A stretch of 36,472 nt of DNA, from NCBI RefSeq assembly GCF_000308415.1, contig NZ_BAFS01000195.1:1-36472 (forward strand), written 5' to 3'. The position numbers were made by a program, and so were the translations under genes. The stretch is from Nocardia asiatica NBRC 100129. Its GTDB lineage: Bacteria; Actinomycetota; Actinomycetes; Mycobacteriales; Mycobacteriaceae. The notes beneath the pieces were generated by a model. That model was not told the origin of the DNA and did not search any database. It worked only from the letters and a program-made list of their open reading frames with translations. Below are positions 26,860 to 36,330 of the stretch, piece by piece; the first letter of the stretch is position 1; each line of letters begins with the position of its first letter.

Positions 26860-27747
26860 TCAGGGTTCGTCGCGGTCGGGCGGAGTGATGCCGAGGATGG
26901 TGAGGAAGGCGGTCGCGGCGGGTGGGCGACTGCGGCTCCAGATGACGTATTCGACCCGGGCCGGTGCGTCGGCGACCTCGAGGGTTACCACGCCCTCCAG
27001 TTGCGGCGCGTAGGCGGAGGGGAGCATGGCTACGGCGAGGCCGGGTCTGACGAGTCGAGCGATATAGTCCGCGCTGGTCACTTCGAAGGCGACGTCCCGG
27101 TCGAGACCGGCGGCCTCGAAAGCCTGGTCGGATTGCAGACGTCCGGCTGTGCCGGCCGGGAGGTCCACAAAGACTTCGCAGGAGAGCCTGCGCAGGTCGA
27201 CGGTCGGCTCGCCGGCGAGCGGATGGTCCGGCGCGACCACCGCGACGAGCCGGTCACGGGCGAGGGCGTGGGCGGCGACGCCGCGCGGACGCGCGGTGGT
27301 GGGCAATCCGAGGAAGGCCACGTCGATGGCTCCTTGCTCGACCTTCTCGACGAGTTCCTCGCTCGCGCCCACCCGCAGGCTGATGCGCACGTGCGGGTAT
27401 CGCCCGCGGAAGTCACGCAATGCCTCCGGGATGTCGACCGCGGCGACGGTGGGAATCAGGCCGACGGCGAGCCGTCCGCGTACCTCCCCGACGGCCGCGG
27501 CGACCTCGGCGGCCGCGCGCTCGGCGGCGTCCAGGCACTGGCGGGCGGCCGGGAGGAACGCCGCTCCGGCAGGCGTCAGGCGCACCCGGCGGCTGGTGCG
27601 CTCGAACAATCGCGCGCCCAGTTCCCGTTCCAGGCGGGCGATCTGGTGGCTGAGCGCGGACTGCACGACCAGGCATCGTTCAGCGGCCCGGGTGAAGCTG
27701 TTCGTCTCGGCGACGGCGAGGACGTAGCGCATCTGCTGAAGCTCCAT
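26860..27747 (-). CDS. LysR-family transcriptional regulator
   Basis: A 295-residue LysR regulator. The N-terminal winged helix-turn-helix (MRYVLAVAETNSFTRAAERC, then SALSHQIARLERELGARLFER) covers residues 6-51, and the C-terminal part is a periplasmic-binding-like effector domain (LAVGLIPT, GAIDVAFLGLP). It diverges from the EamA transporter gene with an 80-base gap. In the gap GATCAAT (27749-27755) and ATTGATC (27798-27804) form an inverted pair that may be its site. By the usual LysR arrangement it should control the divergent transporter/NAD-binding genes; the effector is unknown. Confidence 0.92.
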   Translation of the reverse strand: MELQQMRYVLAVAETNSFTRAAERCLVVQSALSHQIARLERELGARLFERTSRRVRLTPAGAAFLPAARQCLDAAERAAAEVAAAVGEVRGRLAVGLIPTVAAVDIPEALRDFRGRYPHVRISLRVGASEELVEKVEQGAIDVAFLGLPTTARPRGVAAHALARDRLVAVVAPDHPLAGEPTVDLRRLSCEVFVDLPAGTAGRLQSDQAFEAAGLDRDVAFEVTSADYIARLVRPGLAVAMLPSAYAPQLEGVVTLEVADAPARVEYVIWSRSRPPAATAFLTILGITPPDRDEP

Positions 27748-27826
27748 AGATCAATCTTGTATCGAGATCGATGGAGTGACAAACATGTGTTGGACTCATT
27801 GATCATCGCCAGGCGAGACTGCGGGA

Positions 27827-28780
27827 GTGAAAAGTGCGACAGCGCAGGCGATTCCCGGTGGCACCAGCGGAGACGGCTCCCGGGGGAATCTGCCTCGCGC
27901 CATCTTGACGGCGCTCGCTCCGGCGTCATGGGGCACGACCTATGTCGTCACCACCGAACTTCTTCCCCCGGGCCACCCCCTGTTCGCCGGGCTGCTGCGC
28001 GCGTTGCCCGCGGGCTTGATCGCGCTGGCGCTCACACGGACGCTGCCGCGGGGAGCGTGGTGGGGGAAAGCCGCGATGCTGGGCGTGCTCAACATCGGGC
28101 TGCCCTTCCCACTGCTGTTCCTCGCCGCCGAACGCCTGCCCGGCGGAGTCGCCGCGACTTTGGCGGCCGCCCAGCCACTTGTCGTCGCCGTCCTGGCCGT
28201 GGTGATCCTGTACGAGAGCCCGTCCGCCTGGCGTCTCGCCTGGGGCGCGATAGGCGTCGTCGGGGTCGGCCTGGTGGTGATCGGCCCGAAGGCGGCATTC
28301 GACCTCGCCGGGATCATGGCGGGTCTGGGCGCCGCGGCCTCGATGGCGCTCGGCCTGACGTTGACGAAACGGTGGGGACGGCCCGCTGAGGCAAAGCCCA
28401 CCGCTTTCGCGGGCTGGCAACTCACAGCGGGCGGTTTGTTCCTGCTGCCCGTCACATTCCTCGCCGAGGGCGCGCCTCCGGCGATCGGCCCGCCCGCTGT
28501 CCTCGGCTACCTCTGGCTGGGCCTGATCGGCGGCCTGCTCGCCTACGTCGTGTGGTTCCGCGGCATCGGCACTTTGCCGGTCACTTCGGTCGCGGTTCTC
28601 GTCCTGCTCTCGCCGCTGGTCGCCGCGGTTCTCGGCGCGGTTCTGCTCGGCCAGACCCTCGGGCCGATTCAACTCGTCGGCTTCGCGCTCGCACTCGCCG
28701 CGATCGTCGCGGGACAGTTGCCCGCCCCCACCCGTACGCCCTCTGTCGCGACACCCGCACTCGAAAGGACATCTCGATGA
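27827..28780 (+). CDS. EamA/DMT-family transporter
   Basis: A 317-residue integral membrane protein with about ten transmembrane helices in two homologous EamA halves. Features include ALAPASWGTTYVVTTELLPPG near the N-terminus, LPGGVAATLAAAQPLVVAVLAV at the end of the first half and TSVAVLVLLSPLVAAVLGAVLLGQTL in the second. Such proteins export or import metabolites such as amino acids. The start GTG 27827 follows CGGGA. Its stop overlaps the ATG of the next gene by four bases. It lies opposite the LysR gene, its likely regulator. Substrate unknown. Confidence 0.9.
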   Translation: MKSATAQAIPGGTSGDGSRGNLPRAILTALAPASWGTTYVVTTELLPPGHPLFAGLLRALPAGLIALALTRTLPRGAWWGKAAMLGVLNIGLPFPLLFLAAERLPGGVAATLAAAQPLVVAVLAVVILYESPSAWRLAWGAIGVVGVGLVVIGPKAAFDLAGIMAGLGAAASMALGLTLTKRWGRPAEAKPTAFAGWQLTAGGLFLLPVTFLAEGAPPAIGPPAVLGYLWLGLIGGLLAYVVWFRGIGTLPVTSVAVLVLLSPLVAAVLGAVLLGQTLGPIQLVGFALALAAIVAGQLPAPTRTPSVATPALERTSR

Positions 28781-29409
28781 AGATCGCCGTTGTCGGAGCC
28801 ACGGGCATGGTCGGCTCACGCGTCGTCGGCGAAGCCGCCGGCCGAGGCCACGCACTCGTCGCCGTGTACCGGCGACAGCGTCCCGCCGTCCTGCCGCCGG
28901 GAGCGACGGCGGTGGAGGGCGACGCGAACGACCCCGCGGCGATGAGCGAACTGTTCCACGGCGCCGACGCGATCGTGGCCGCGACCCGTCCGGCCCTCGG
29001 GCAGGAACACACCGTCACGGCGACCACGGCGGCCCTGCTGGACGCGGCCAGGGCCACCCGGACGCGCATCCTCGTGGTCGGCGGGGCCGCCCCGCTGCGC
29101 GCCCCAGGACGCCCGGACCGGCTCGTGCTCGACAGTCCGGAATACGTACCGGAAGCGATCCGGCCCATCGCCGCGGCCAGCGTGGCGCAGTGGGAGATAT
29201 GCCGAGCGCACGCGGCCGACTGGGTCTACCTCAGTCCGCCCGCCGTCCTCGAACCCGGGGAACGCACCGGAGGCTATCGACGCGGCACCACCACCCTCCT
29301 CACCAGCGCCGACGGCGCGTCCCGGATCTCCGCCGAAGACTTCGCCGTGGCGGTCCTCGACGAGCTCGAAAGTCCTAGCGGGAACAAGCGCTTCACCGTC
29401 GGTTACTGA
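28777..29409 (+). CDS. NAD(P)-binding Rossmann-fold protein
   Basis: A 210-residue atypical short-chain dehydrogenase-like protein (NAD(P)H-binding, YwnB-like). The nucleotide motif GATGMVG is at residues 8-14. A following basic residue (VAVYRRQR) suggests NADP preference, and the GDANDPAAMSELFHGADAIVAAT segment is typical. The canonical YxxxK is not evident, so catalysis may be absent or unusual. ATG 28777 has GAAAGGAC upstream and overlaps the transporter stop (ATGA). It is co-transcribed with the transporter and probably controlled by the LysR protein. Confidence 0.88.
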   Translation: MKIAVVGATGMVGSRVVGEAAGRGHALVAVYRRQRPAVLPPGATAVEGDANDPAAMSELFHGADAIVAATRPALGQEHTVTATTAALLDAARATRTRILVVGGAAPLRAPGRPDRLVLDSPEYVPEAIRPIAAASVAQWEICRAHAADWVYLSPPAVLEPGERTGGYRRGTTTLLTSADGASRISAEDFAVAVLDELESPSGNKRFTVGY

Positions 29410-29478
29410 GTGCGAGCCGCGGCGCCACGCACGTCGTACCGAGATCCGGAGACCCATGACGACATCGGGAACGCCGAG

Positions 29479-30411
29479 ATGAAGCGAGCTTTCGGTATCG
29501 CGGTCGCGCTCGCCTGCCTCGGCGCGACCGCGCTGGTATCAGCCGATCGGCCGCAGCGTCCGGTTCTTCCGGCCACGTTCGACCTGCCCGCCGGGTTCCA
29601 GCCCGAAGGTATCGCGATCGGGTCGGCGCCGTTCGCGTATTTCGGCTCGCGGGCCGACGGCTCCATCTACCGCGCCGGCCTGCTGACCGGCCGGGGCGAC
29701 ATCGTGAGCCCCGGGCCGGGGACGCCGGCGCTCGGGCTCCAGGTCGACCGGCACGGTCGACTTTTCGTGGCCGGTGGCACCGGAGGCGACGCCCGCGTCG
29801 TGGATACCCGCACGGGCGCGGTACTGGCGAGCTACCGCCTCGGCACACCGCCGGAAACATTCGTCAACGACGTGGCGCTCACGCCCACAGGGGCGTGGTT
29901 CACCGACTCGTACTCGCCCGTGCTGTACCACCTGCCCGCGGGCGAGAATGCTGCGCTGCCGCCGCCCGCGGCGGTGGTGCGCCGCCCGCTGACCGGCGAT
30001 ATCCGCTACCAGCCCGGAGCGATCAACGCCAACGGGATCGTGCGCACCCCCGACGGCACGGGGTTGATCGTCGTCCAGTCGGCGACGGGCCTGCTGTTCC
30101 GCGTCGACCCTGCGACGGGCGCGACACGGCGGATCGATCTCGGCGTGGCACTGCCCAACGGCGACGGACTGCTCCTGCACGGCAGCACACTGTTCGTCGT
30201 CCAGAACCGGTCCAACGCGATCGCCGTGGTCGAACTCGATCCCGCGGGCTCGACGGGCACGGTCGTGCGACGCGTCACCGACCCGCGCTTCGACGTGCCG
30301 ACGACGGTCGCGGCCTTCGGGGCACACCTGTACCTGCCGAACGCCCGATACGGCACGCCGCCGACTCCGGCCACGCGCTACAGCTTTGTCGCCGTCGATC
30401 GACCCCGGTGA
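29479..30411 (+). CDS. Secreted SMP-30/gluconolactonase-like beta-propeller protein
   Basis: A 310-residue protein beginning MKRAFGIAVALACLGATALVSA, a Sec signal peptide without a lipobox. The rest is a beta-propeller with repeated blades (PEGIAIGSAPFAYFGSRADGSIYR is split at 44-67; GLQVDRHGRLFVAGG; FVNDVALTPTGAWFTDSY; NANGIVRTPDGTGLIVVQ). It resembles the SMP-30/gluconolactonase/NHL superfamily; the substrate is unknown. ATG 29479 is preferred because it begins the signal peptide, while the frame is open to 29410. It follows the NAD-binding gene by 69 bases and may belong to the same operon. It ends 16 bases before the convergent gatB. Confidence 0.85.
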   Translation: MKRAFGIAVALACLGATALVSADRPQRPVLPATFDLPAGFQPEGIAIGSAPFAYFGSRADGSIYRAGLLTGRGDIVSPGPGTPALGLQVDRHGRLFVAGGTGGDARVVDTRTGAVLASYRLGTPPETFVNDVALTPTGAWFTDSYSPVLYHLPAGENAALPPPAAVVRRPLTGDIRYQPGAINANGIVRTPDGTGLIVVQSATGLLFRVDPATGATRRIDLGVALPNGDGLLLHGSTLFVVQNRSNAIAVVELDPAGSTGTVVRRVTDPRFDVPTTVAAFGAHLYLPNARYGTPPTPATRYSFVAVDRPR

Positions 30412-30427
30412 AGCGCCGGGGCGGCCC

Positions 30428-31939
30428 CTAACTGCAGGCGGCGAGAACGAGTTCGCGGACCCGGGCCGCGTCGGCCTGGCCCCGAGTCGCCTTCATGACG
30501 TCGCCGACGATCTTGCCCGCCGCCTGCACCTTGCCGGAGCGGATCTTGTCGGCGATGTCGGGGTTGGCGGCCAGCGCCTTCTCCACCTCGGACTGCAAGG
30601 CGCTGTCGTCGCTGACCATGCCGAGCCCCTTGGCCTCGACGATCTGCGCCGGATCGCCCTCCCCCGCCAGCACGTGGTCGACGACCTGCTTGGCCACCTT
30701 GTTGTTGATCGTCTTCGCGTCGACCAGCTTGATCACTTCGGCGACCTGGGCCGGGGTGATCGGCAGCTCGTCCAGCGCGACCTCGCGCTCCTTGGCCTTC
30801 TCGGTGAGGTAGGCGACCCACCAGGAACGGGCCTCGTTGGCCGGGGCGCCCGCGTCGACGGTGGCGATGATCAGGTCCAGCGCGCCCGCGTTGACCAGGT
30901 CGCGCATCACCTCGTCGGACAGGCCCCAGTCGGACTGGATGCGCGCGCGGCGCAGCCACGGGTACTCGGGGATGGTGGCGCGCAACTGCTCGACCCACTC
31001 CGCGTCGGGCGCGACGGGCTCGAGGTCCGGCTCGGGGAAGTAGCGGTAGTCCTCGGCGGTCTCCTTGCGGCGGCCGGGCGAGGTGGTGCCGTCGGCCTCG
31101 TGGAAGTGCCTGGTCTCCTGCACGATCGTGCCGCCGCCCGCGAGCACCGCCGCCTGCCTGCGCATCTCGTAGCGCACCGCGACCTCGACGCTGCGCAGCG
31201 AGTTGACGTTCTTGGTCTCGGTGCGGGTGCCGAATTCCGTCGCGCCGACGGGCATCAGCGAGACGTTCGCGTCACAGCGCAGCGAACCCTGCTCCATCTT
31301 GACGTCGGAGACGCCGAGCGACTTCAGCAGATCCCGCAGCGCCGTCACATAGGCCCGCGCCACCTCCGGCGCCCGCTCCCCCGCGCCGGTGATCGGCTTG
31401 GTGACGATCTCGATCAGCGGCACGCCCGCGCGGTTGTAGTCCAGCAGGGAGTGGCTCGCGCCGTGGATGCGACCGGTCGCGCCGCCGATGTGCACCGACT
31501 TGCCGGTGTCCTCCTCCATGTGCGCGCGCTCGATGTCCACCCGGAAGGTGCTGCCGTCGTCGAGCAGCACGTCCAGGTGCCCGTTCGTGGCGATCGGCTC
31601 GTCGTACTGGCTGATCTGGTAGTTCTTCGGCTGGTCGGGGTAGAAGTAGTTCTTGCGCGCGAACCGGCCCCACGGGGTGATCGCACAGTTCAGCGCCAGG
31701 CCGATCCGGATCGCGGACTCCACGGCCTTCTGGTTGACCACCGGAAGCGAACCGGGCAGTCCGAGGCACACCGGGCACACCTGGGTGTTCGGCTCGGCGC
31801 CGAACTCGGTCGGGCAACCGCAGAACATCTTCGTCGCGGTGGACAGCTCGACGTGGACCTCCATGCCGAGCACCGGCTCGAACCGGGCGATGACATCCGA
31901 GTAATCCATCAGGTCGACCGTGGGTGCGCTCATGGCCAT
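30428..31939 (-). CDS. gatB: Asp-tRNA(Asn)/Glu-tRNA(Gln) amidotransferase subunit B
   Basis: A 503-residue GatB, part of the GatCAB complex that converts mischarged Glu-tRNA(Gln) and Asp-tRNA(Asn) to the amidated forms. It has the zinc-type cysteines FCGCPTEF and [11 protein letters not shown] (residues about 39-64), the family signature [24 protein letters not shown] and ETKNVNSL, and the C-terminal YqeY-like tail domain ending [19 protein letters not shown] 31939 and ATG 31933 are both possible starts. The gene runs in the same direction as pfkA, as in M. tuberculosis; gatA and gatC are presumably beyond the right edge of the window. Confidence 0.97.
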   Translation of the reverse strand: MAMSAPTVDLMDYSDVIARFEPVLGMEVHVELSTATKMFCGCPTEFGAEPNTQVCPVCLGLPGSLPVVNQKAVESAIRIGLALNCAITPWGRFARKNYFYPDQPKNYQISQYDEPIATNGHLDVLLDDGSTFRVDIERAHMEEDTGKSVHIGGATGRIHGASHSLLDYNRAGVPLIEIVTKPITGAGERAPEVARAYVTALRDLLKSLGVSDVKMEQGSLRCDANVSLMPVGATEFGTRTETKNVNSLRSVEVAVRYEMRRQAAVLAGGGTIVQETRHFHEADGTTSPGRRKETAEDYRYFPEPDLEPVAPDAEWVEQLRATIPEYPWLRRARIQSDWGLSDEVMRDLVNAGALDLIIATVDAGAPANEARSWWVAYLTEKAKEREVALDELPITPAQVAEVIKLVDAKTINNKVAKQVVDHVLAGEGDPAQIVEAKGLGMVSDDSALQSEVEKALAANPDIADKIRSGKVQAAGKIVGDVMKATRGQADAARVRELVLAACS

Positions 31940-31997
31940 CAGTTTAGGTAAGCGCTCCCGCCGCAGCGCGGCGGCTCTCGCGTCGTGCGGCGCGGCG

Positions 31998-33374
31998 CTA
32001 CTTCACCGGGACCCGCTGCCGCAGCCAGCCGGTGACGTAGTCGAGCACCTCGGGAGCGACGGTCGTCTCGATGGTGCTGTACTCACTCGGACGACCGGTC
32101 TCGGTGGGCTGCATCAAGTGGTTGAGGCCGGGGAAGACGTGGACGGTCGCGTCGGGGTCGGCGGCGAGGTGGTCACGCATCGGCTGCTCGCTCTGCGCCG
32201 GAGGCACCTGGAGGTCCTGGGCGCCGAAGAACGCGAGCACGGGAACGCGCAGGGCGGTGAGGGCGGGCGCGGGGTCGTAAGCAATCAGTGCGGCCAGATA
32301 CGGCGTGATCTGCGCGGCCGCCTGGTCGTCGGGGACGCGCTGGTCGGCGGGCAGGGCCTGGTTCTGCCGGACGGCCAGTTGCTTCGCGCCCGCCAGGTCA
32401 CCCGCTTTCAGCAGGGCGGCCAGTTCGGCGGTGTCGCGTACCCGGGCGTCCACCTGGTCGGGCGGGACGCCGTTGGCCGCGGCGATCAAGCGGGTCTGTT
32501 CGACGAGCACGTCCGAGCCGGGGACGCCGGGTCCGGCCATCAGGACCGCGAACGCGACGCCGCTGTCCGGGCGCGTGGCGACCAGCGGCGCGAGGTAGCC
32601 GCCCTCGCTGTGCCCGAAGAGTCCGACCCGAGCCGGGTCGATGTCCGGGCGTGCGCGCAGGTAGCGAACGCCCGCCGCGGCGTCCTCGGTCAGGTCGGCG
32701 TAGTTCGCGTCCTCCAGTCGGCCGCCGGTGCCGCCGACGCCGCGGTCGTCGGTGCGCAGCACCGCGTAGCCCGCGCGGGTGAAGGTGTCGGCCAGCAACA
32801 GGAAGGGCTTGTGACCCATCAATTCCTCGTTGCGGTCCTGCGGGCCGCTTCCGGTGATCATGAGGATGGCCGGGAACGGCCCCGGCCCCTGCGGTTCGGT
32901 CAGCGTGCCCGCGATGGTGATATCGCCGTTGCGATAGGTGACCTCCTCGGTCCGGTACGGGAACGGCGGCTTCGGTTCCTGCGGACGGGCGGGCGGTTCG
33001 ATCTTGCCCCGGCTCAGCGCCAGCCGGAAGCTCTGGCCCGCCTGCGTGAAATCGCCCGTGATCTGGTCGGTTCCGGACTCGTACCGGCCGCGGAACACCG
33101 GGTCGCCCGGGATGTCGGGGATCGTGAACGACACGCCGTCGCGGTCGGAGCTGACGTCTTTCAGTTGCGCAGCCGTCACACCTTGCGAGGGAATGTCGAT
33201 GGTGGCGGTGCCGTCGTCGCGAAAACTCACTCCTATTTGCAGGGGCTGCCCGGGGACCTCGATGTCGCCGTGCCAATCACCGGTGGTCGGCTCGGGCGGA
33301 TTCGACTCCGAACACCCGGCCACCAATGCGGCGATCACGAACAGAGCCAACGCGATCAGTCGCCCACTGCGCAT
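31998..33374 (-). CDS. Lipoprotein alpha/beta hydrolase
   Basis: A 458-residue exported lipoprotein with the signal [12 protein letters not shown] (lipid Cys21). Residues about 30-125 form a beta-rich N-terminal domain. An alpha/beta hydrolase follows with oxyanion region [11 protein letters not shown], nucleophile elbow GHSEGG (Ser256), acid in FFGAQDLQV and histidine in GLNHLMQP. This two-domain form is typical of secreted serine esterases or peptidases of unknown substrate. It lies between gatB and the toxin-antitoxin genes, all on the reverse strand. It has its own start region, so operon membership is unclear. Confidence 0.9.
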   Translation of the reverse strand: MRSGRLIALALFVIAALVAGCSESNPPEPTTGDWHGDIEVPGQPLQIGVSFRDDGTATIDIPSQGVTAAQLKDVSSDRDGVSFTIPDIPGDPVFRGRYESGTDQITGDFTQAGQSFRLALSRGKIEPPARPQEPKPPFPYRTEEVTYRNGDITIAGTLTEPQGPGPFPAILMITGSGPQDRNEELMGHKPFLLLADTFTRAGYAVLRTDDRGVGGTGGRLEDANYADLTEDAAAGVRYLRARPDIDPARVGLFGHSEGGYLAPLVATRPDSGVAFAVLMAGPGVPGSDVLVEQTRLIAAANGVPPDQVDARVRDTAELAALLKAGDLAGAKQLAVRQNQALPADQRVPDDQAAAQITPYLAALIAYDPAPALTALRVPVLAFFGAQDLQVPPAQSEQPMRDHLAADPDATVHVFPGLNHLMQPTETGRPSEYSTIETTVAPEVLDYVTGWLRQRVPVK

Positions 33375-33478
33375 GCTGTCAGCGTACCGATCATCGAGAC
33401 GGGGCCCACCGAGTCAGCGCCAGCGGGTCGGCGCCTCCTGCGGCCGACCGTGGCGACTCGACCGCCTGTCGATGAGAG

Positions 33479-33886
33479 TTACACAGGAACTACTGTCAGT
33501 ACCTGCTCGAGCCCGTGAAAATCCTTGGGATTGCGGGTGTACAACGGTAAGTCGTGTACCGACGCGATCGCGCCGATCATCAGGTCGAATTTGCGCGACT
33601 TCGGACTCCGGCCGCCGACCGTGAGCAAGCCCACCATCAAGGTGAAGCGCCGGGCCGCCTCGGCGGTGAAAGGCAACGCCTCGAAGACGTTCTCGAACTC
33701 TTGCAGCCGTTCGGTGCGGAACAATCGAACGGTGGGATCCGGCGCTGCGGCAACTCCCAACCCTAGTTCGGCCAGGGTCACGGTGCTGATTCTCGATACC
33801 ACCGGAAGCTGTTCGTCCGGTATCGCATCGAGATCTATGAGCACGCACGTGTCCAGTAGACCCAACTCGGATCGCTCACTCGTCAT
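33479..33886 (-). CDS. vapC: PIN-domain toxin, VapC type
   Basis: A 135-residue PIN-domain ribonuclease. Acidic metal-binding residues fit the family: Asp12 in LLDTCVLID, Glu40 in TLAEL, Asp101 in KFDLMIGAIA, with TRNPKDF (Asp122) at the end. VapC toxins cleave tRNA or rRNA to stop growth. Start ATG 33886 lies inside the 3' end of the antitoxin gene (11-base overlap), so the two are coupled. The in-frame extension to 33925 is not needed. Target RNA unknown. Confidence 0.9.
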   Translation of the reverse strand: MTSERSELGLLDTCVLIDLDAIPDEQLPVVSRISTVTLAELGLGVAAAPDPTVRLFRTERLQEFENVFEALPFTAEAARRFTLMVGLLTVGGRSPKSRKFDLMIGAIASVHDLPLYTRNPKDFHGLEQVLTVVPV

Positions 33887-34133
33887 CGAGCCGGTCTTCC
33901 CCGAAGACCGCGTCCACCTGCGCACGTTCCTCGACGCTGGACCCCGCCGCTGCGAAGCGAGCGAGCCGCCGCTTCAGCTCCGCGGTGGTGATCTCGCGGA
34001 CCGACGACAAGGGCCGCAGCTCTCCCACAGGGCGACCATTGCGGGTGATGATGAAGTCTTCCCCCGCCTCCAGCGCATCCATCACGCCCGCACTTCCGTT
34101 GCGCAGCTCGGCTTGGCTGATAGTCCTGGACAC
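33876..34133 (-). CDS. Phd/YefM-type antitoxin
   Basis: An 85-residue antitoxin with the Phd/YefM N-terminal fold: ISQAELRNGSAGVMDALEAG followed by EDFIITRNGRPVGEL (residues 5-40), then a charged C-terminal region that should wrap the VapC toxin. Start GTG 34133 is six bases after a TATACT -10, so translation is probably leaderless. ATG 34154 would lie inside the palindromic operator. Its product likely binds the 29-bp palindrome at 34142-34170 to repress its own operon. Confidence 0.85.
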   Translation of the reverse strand: MSRTISQAELRNGSAGVMDALEAGEDFIITRNGRPVGELRPLSSVREITTAELKRRLARFAAAGSSVEERAQVDAVFGEDRLDDE

Positions 34134-34141
34134 TTCGCCAG

Positions 34142-34170
34142 TATAGCCGCGCATGCTATGCGAGGCTATA
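34142..34170. promoter_or_regulatory. Toxin-antitoxin operator palindrome over the promoter
   Basis: Thirteen-base arms TATAGCCGCGCAT and ATGCGAGGCTATA (one mismatch) flank GCT. On the reverse strand the palindrome overlaps the -10 TATACT (34145-34140), so binding would block transcription. It begins ten bases after the pfkA end region. Confidence 0.75.
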
Positions 34171-34180
34171 GACCCTCCCA

Positions 34181-35215
34181 CTACCCGAAGAACGCCTCTA
34201 CTTCGCGATAGCGATCCGCGGGCACCCGCTTGAGCTGCTTGGTGGCTTCCGACAGCGGGACCAAGTCGATGTCGGTGCCGCGCAGCGCGACCATCTGACC
34301 GAACTTGCCCGCGTGCACCGCCTCCGCGGCGTGCAGGCCGAACCGGGTGGCCAGCACCCGGTCGTACGGCGTGGGGCTGCCGCCGCGCTGCACGTGACCG
34401 AGCACCGTGGTGCGGACCTCCTTGCCGATGCGCCGCTCGATCTCCACGCCGAGCTGCTGGGCGACGCCGGTGAAGCGCTCGTGGCCGAACTCGTCGATAC
34501 CGCCCTCGCGCAGGGTGAATCCGGAATCCGGCGCCGGATGCGAGCCCTCGGCGACGACGCAGATGAAGTGCTTGTCGCCGCGCTGGAAGCGCCGCTTGAT
34601 CATGGCGCACACCTCGTCCACCTCGAACGGGACCTCCGGCACCAAGGTCAGGTGCGCGCCCGCCGCCATGCCCGCGCTGATCGCGATCCAGCCCGCGTGC
34701 CTGCCCATCACCTCGATGAGCATGACGCGCTGATGTGACTCGGCGGTGGTGTGCAGCCGGTCGATCGCCTCGGTGGCGATGCTGAGCGCGGTGTCGTGGC
34801 CGAAAGTGACGTCGGTGCAGTCGATGTCGTTGTCGATGGTCTTCGGGACGCCGACCACCGGGACGCCCTCGTCGGACAGCCAGCTGGCGGCGGTGAGCGT
34901 GCCCTCGCCGCCGATCGGGATGAGCGCCTCGATGCCGTTGTCGTCCAGGGTCTGCTTGATCCGGCCCAGACCGGCGCGCAGTACGTCAGGATTGGTGCGG
35001 GCGGTACCGAGAATGGTGCCGCCTTTGGTGAGGATGCGATCGGTGCGGTCGTCGTTCCTGATCTGGATCTTCCGATCCTCCAATAGGCCGCGCCAGCCGT
35101 CCTCGAAGCCGACGATCGCGTCTCCGTAGCGGCCGTTCGCGGTGCGAACGACGGCACGGATGACCGCGTTCAGTCCTGGGCAGTCTCCGCCTCCGGTCAG
35201 AACTCCGATGCGCAT
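34181..35215 (-). CDS. pfkA: 6-phosphofructokinase
   Basis: A 344-residue phosphofructokinase that phosphorylates fructose 6-phosphate in glycolysis. The N-terminus has the nucleotide loop [10 protein letters not shown] at residues 7-16. [10 protein letters not shown] holds the Gly-Gly-Glu-Gly stretch associated with ATP rather than pyrophosphate use, and PKTIDNDI with a catalytic aspartate follows. [10 protein letters not shown] and [14 protein letters not shown] are standard family blocks. The start ATG 35215 is used because it gives [13 protein letters not shown] 35236 is seven codons earlier. It follows the M. tuberculosis gene order after gatB, interrupted here by the hydrolase and toxin-antitoxin genes. 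Confidence 0.96.
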   Translation of the reverse strand: MRIGVLTGGGDCPGLNAVIRAVVRTANGRYGDAIVGFEDGWRGLLEDRKIQIRNDDRTDRILTKGGTILGTARTNPDVLRAGLGRIKQTLDDNGIEALIPIGGEGTLTAASWLSDEGVPVVGVPKTIDNDIDCTDVTFGHDTALSIATEAIDRLHTTAESHQRVMLIEVMGRHAGWIAISAGMAAGAHLTLVPEVPFEVDEVCAMIKRRFQRGDKHFICVVAEGSHPAPDSGFTLREGGIDEFGHERFTGVAQQLGVEIERRIGKEVRTTVLGHVQRGGSPTPYDRVLATRFGLHAAEAVHAGKFGQMVALRGTDIDLVPLSEATKQLKRVPADRYREVEAFFG

Positions 35216-35296
35216 GGCCGCTATCTTGCCCCTCATGTCCGTTCTGGGCAGCCCCGACCCCGTGAACGGTACGTAACACTCACCTGGCCGAGGGGC

Positions 35297-36187
35297 TCAG
35301 GCCGCGGCGCAGCGGCCCCCGGACAGCTCGTCGAGATGCTGCGAGACGACCGTGGCGAGCTTGTCCAGGACGTTCATGCCGTCGTTGAACGTTCCCGACT
35401 CGGGCTGCACCGCGATGGCGATCGCGATCTGCCCGGTGGGGATGTTGATGATCCCGAACTGCCGCACCAGGTAGGCGCCCGAGGCGTCGGGGCCCCACCC
35501 GCCTTTGAATTCGGCGCCGGTGAACTCGCCGAGGCCCCAGCGCTGGCTGACCACGACCTGTTCCATCAGCGCGGTCACGCGCTCGGCCTGGGGCAGGCAG
35601 GGCAGGCGCGAGGCGAACCGCACCTGGTCGGTCAGCGACCACTCGGCCTGCCCGAAGGCCGAATGCTCGGAGCGGGCGCGGGTGGCGGGCACGACGGTCT
35701 TGTTGTCGCCGCCTTCGCGCAGCACCGCCTGCACGGCCTGCGCCGCCTCCTGCGCGGTGCCCAGCGATTGCCACAGCACGTCGGCCGCGGCGTTGTCGGA
35801 CTGCGTGATCGCCGCCGAGGCGGCGAAATTCGAGCTACCGGGGTTGCGCCGCAGCGCGGCGATGGTCAGCGGAACCTTCATCGTCGACCAGGCCGGGCCG
35901 CTGGTCCATTCGCCGAAGGTGACCACCTGCTCGCCGCCGACCGGCATGATGGCCATGCCGAGCTTGCCGCGTACGCCCGCCGCCAGCTCGGCGTAGCTCG
36001 CGGCCAAGGTGCCCGGCAGGATGAGCGACAGGCCCTTCTGGTCGGTGCGCGCCGCGGCCTCGGTGATGGTGGGTTCACTCGATGCCGGATCTTCCGCGCG
36101 ATTGTTTCCGCATCCGGCGACCAGAGAGACGACGAGCGCCGCGCAGCCGAGAGCGTTTCGAGCTTTACGGAATCGATCAGTAAGCAT
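35297..36187 (-). CDS. Lipoprotein with beta-lactamase/penicillin-binding-like serine hydrolase domain
   Basis: A 296-residue lipoprotein with the signal CAALVVSLVAGC (Cys26). The mature part is a class A beta-lactamase-like domain: STMK (Ser101-Lys104) as the SxxK nucleophile motif, SDN at 130-132 and KGG at 228-230. The omega-loop ExxLN motif with the deacylating glutamate of true class A enzymes is not present, so a hydrolysing lactamase is unlikely. A cell-wall-related serine protein like mycobacterial LppW is the nearest type I know. GTG 36196 is an alternative start. Confidence 0.85.
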   Translation of the reverse strand: MLTDRFRKARNALGCAALVVSLVAGCGNNRAEDPASSEPTITEAAARTDQKGLSLILPGTLAASYAELAAGVRGKLGMAIMPVGGEQVVTFGEWTSGPAWSTMKVPLTIAALRRNPGSSNFAASAAITQSDNAAADVLWQSLGTAQEAAQAVQAVLREGGDNKTVVPATRARSEHSAFGQAEWSLTDQVRFASRLPCLPQAERVTALMEQVVVSQRWGLGEFTGAEFKGGWGPDASGAYLVRQFGIINIPTGQIAIAIAVQPESGTFNDGMNVLDKLATVVSQHLDELSGGRCAAA

Positions 36188-36330
36188 TTTCGACACATTT
36201 CTTTTCGCGAACTCGGCCGGCTTGCGAGACAGGTGCGGCATCCCGGCACCGCACCGGCCCGCCTCGCCGACCGCCCGCCGCGACGGCAGGGGCGCGGCCA
36301 GGGGTCGGCTGATCCTTGTGGCCCCGCCGG

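Noticed and set aside
34152..34154. ATG 34154 as antitoxin start
   Set aside because: It lies within the operator and upstream of the likely transcription start.
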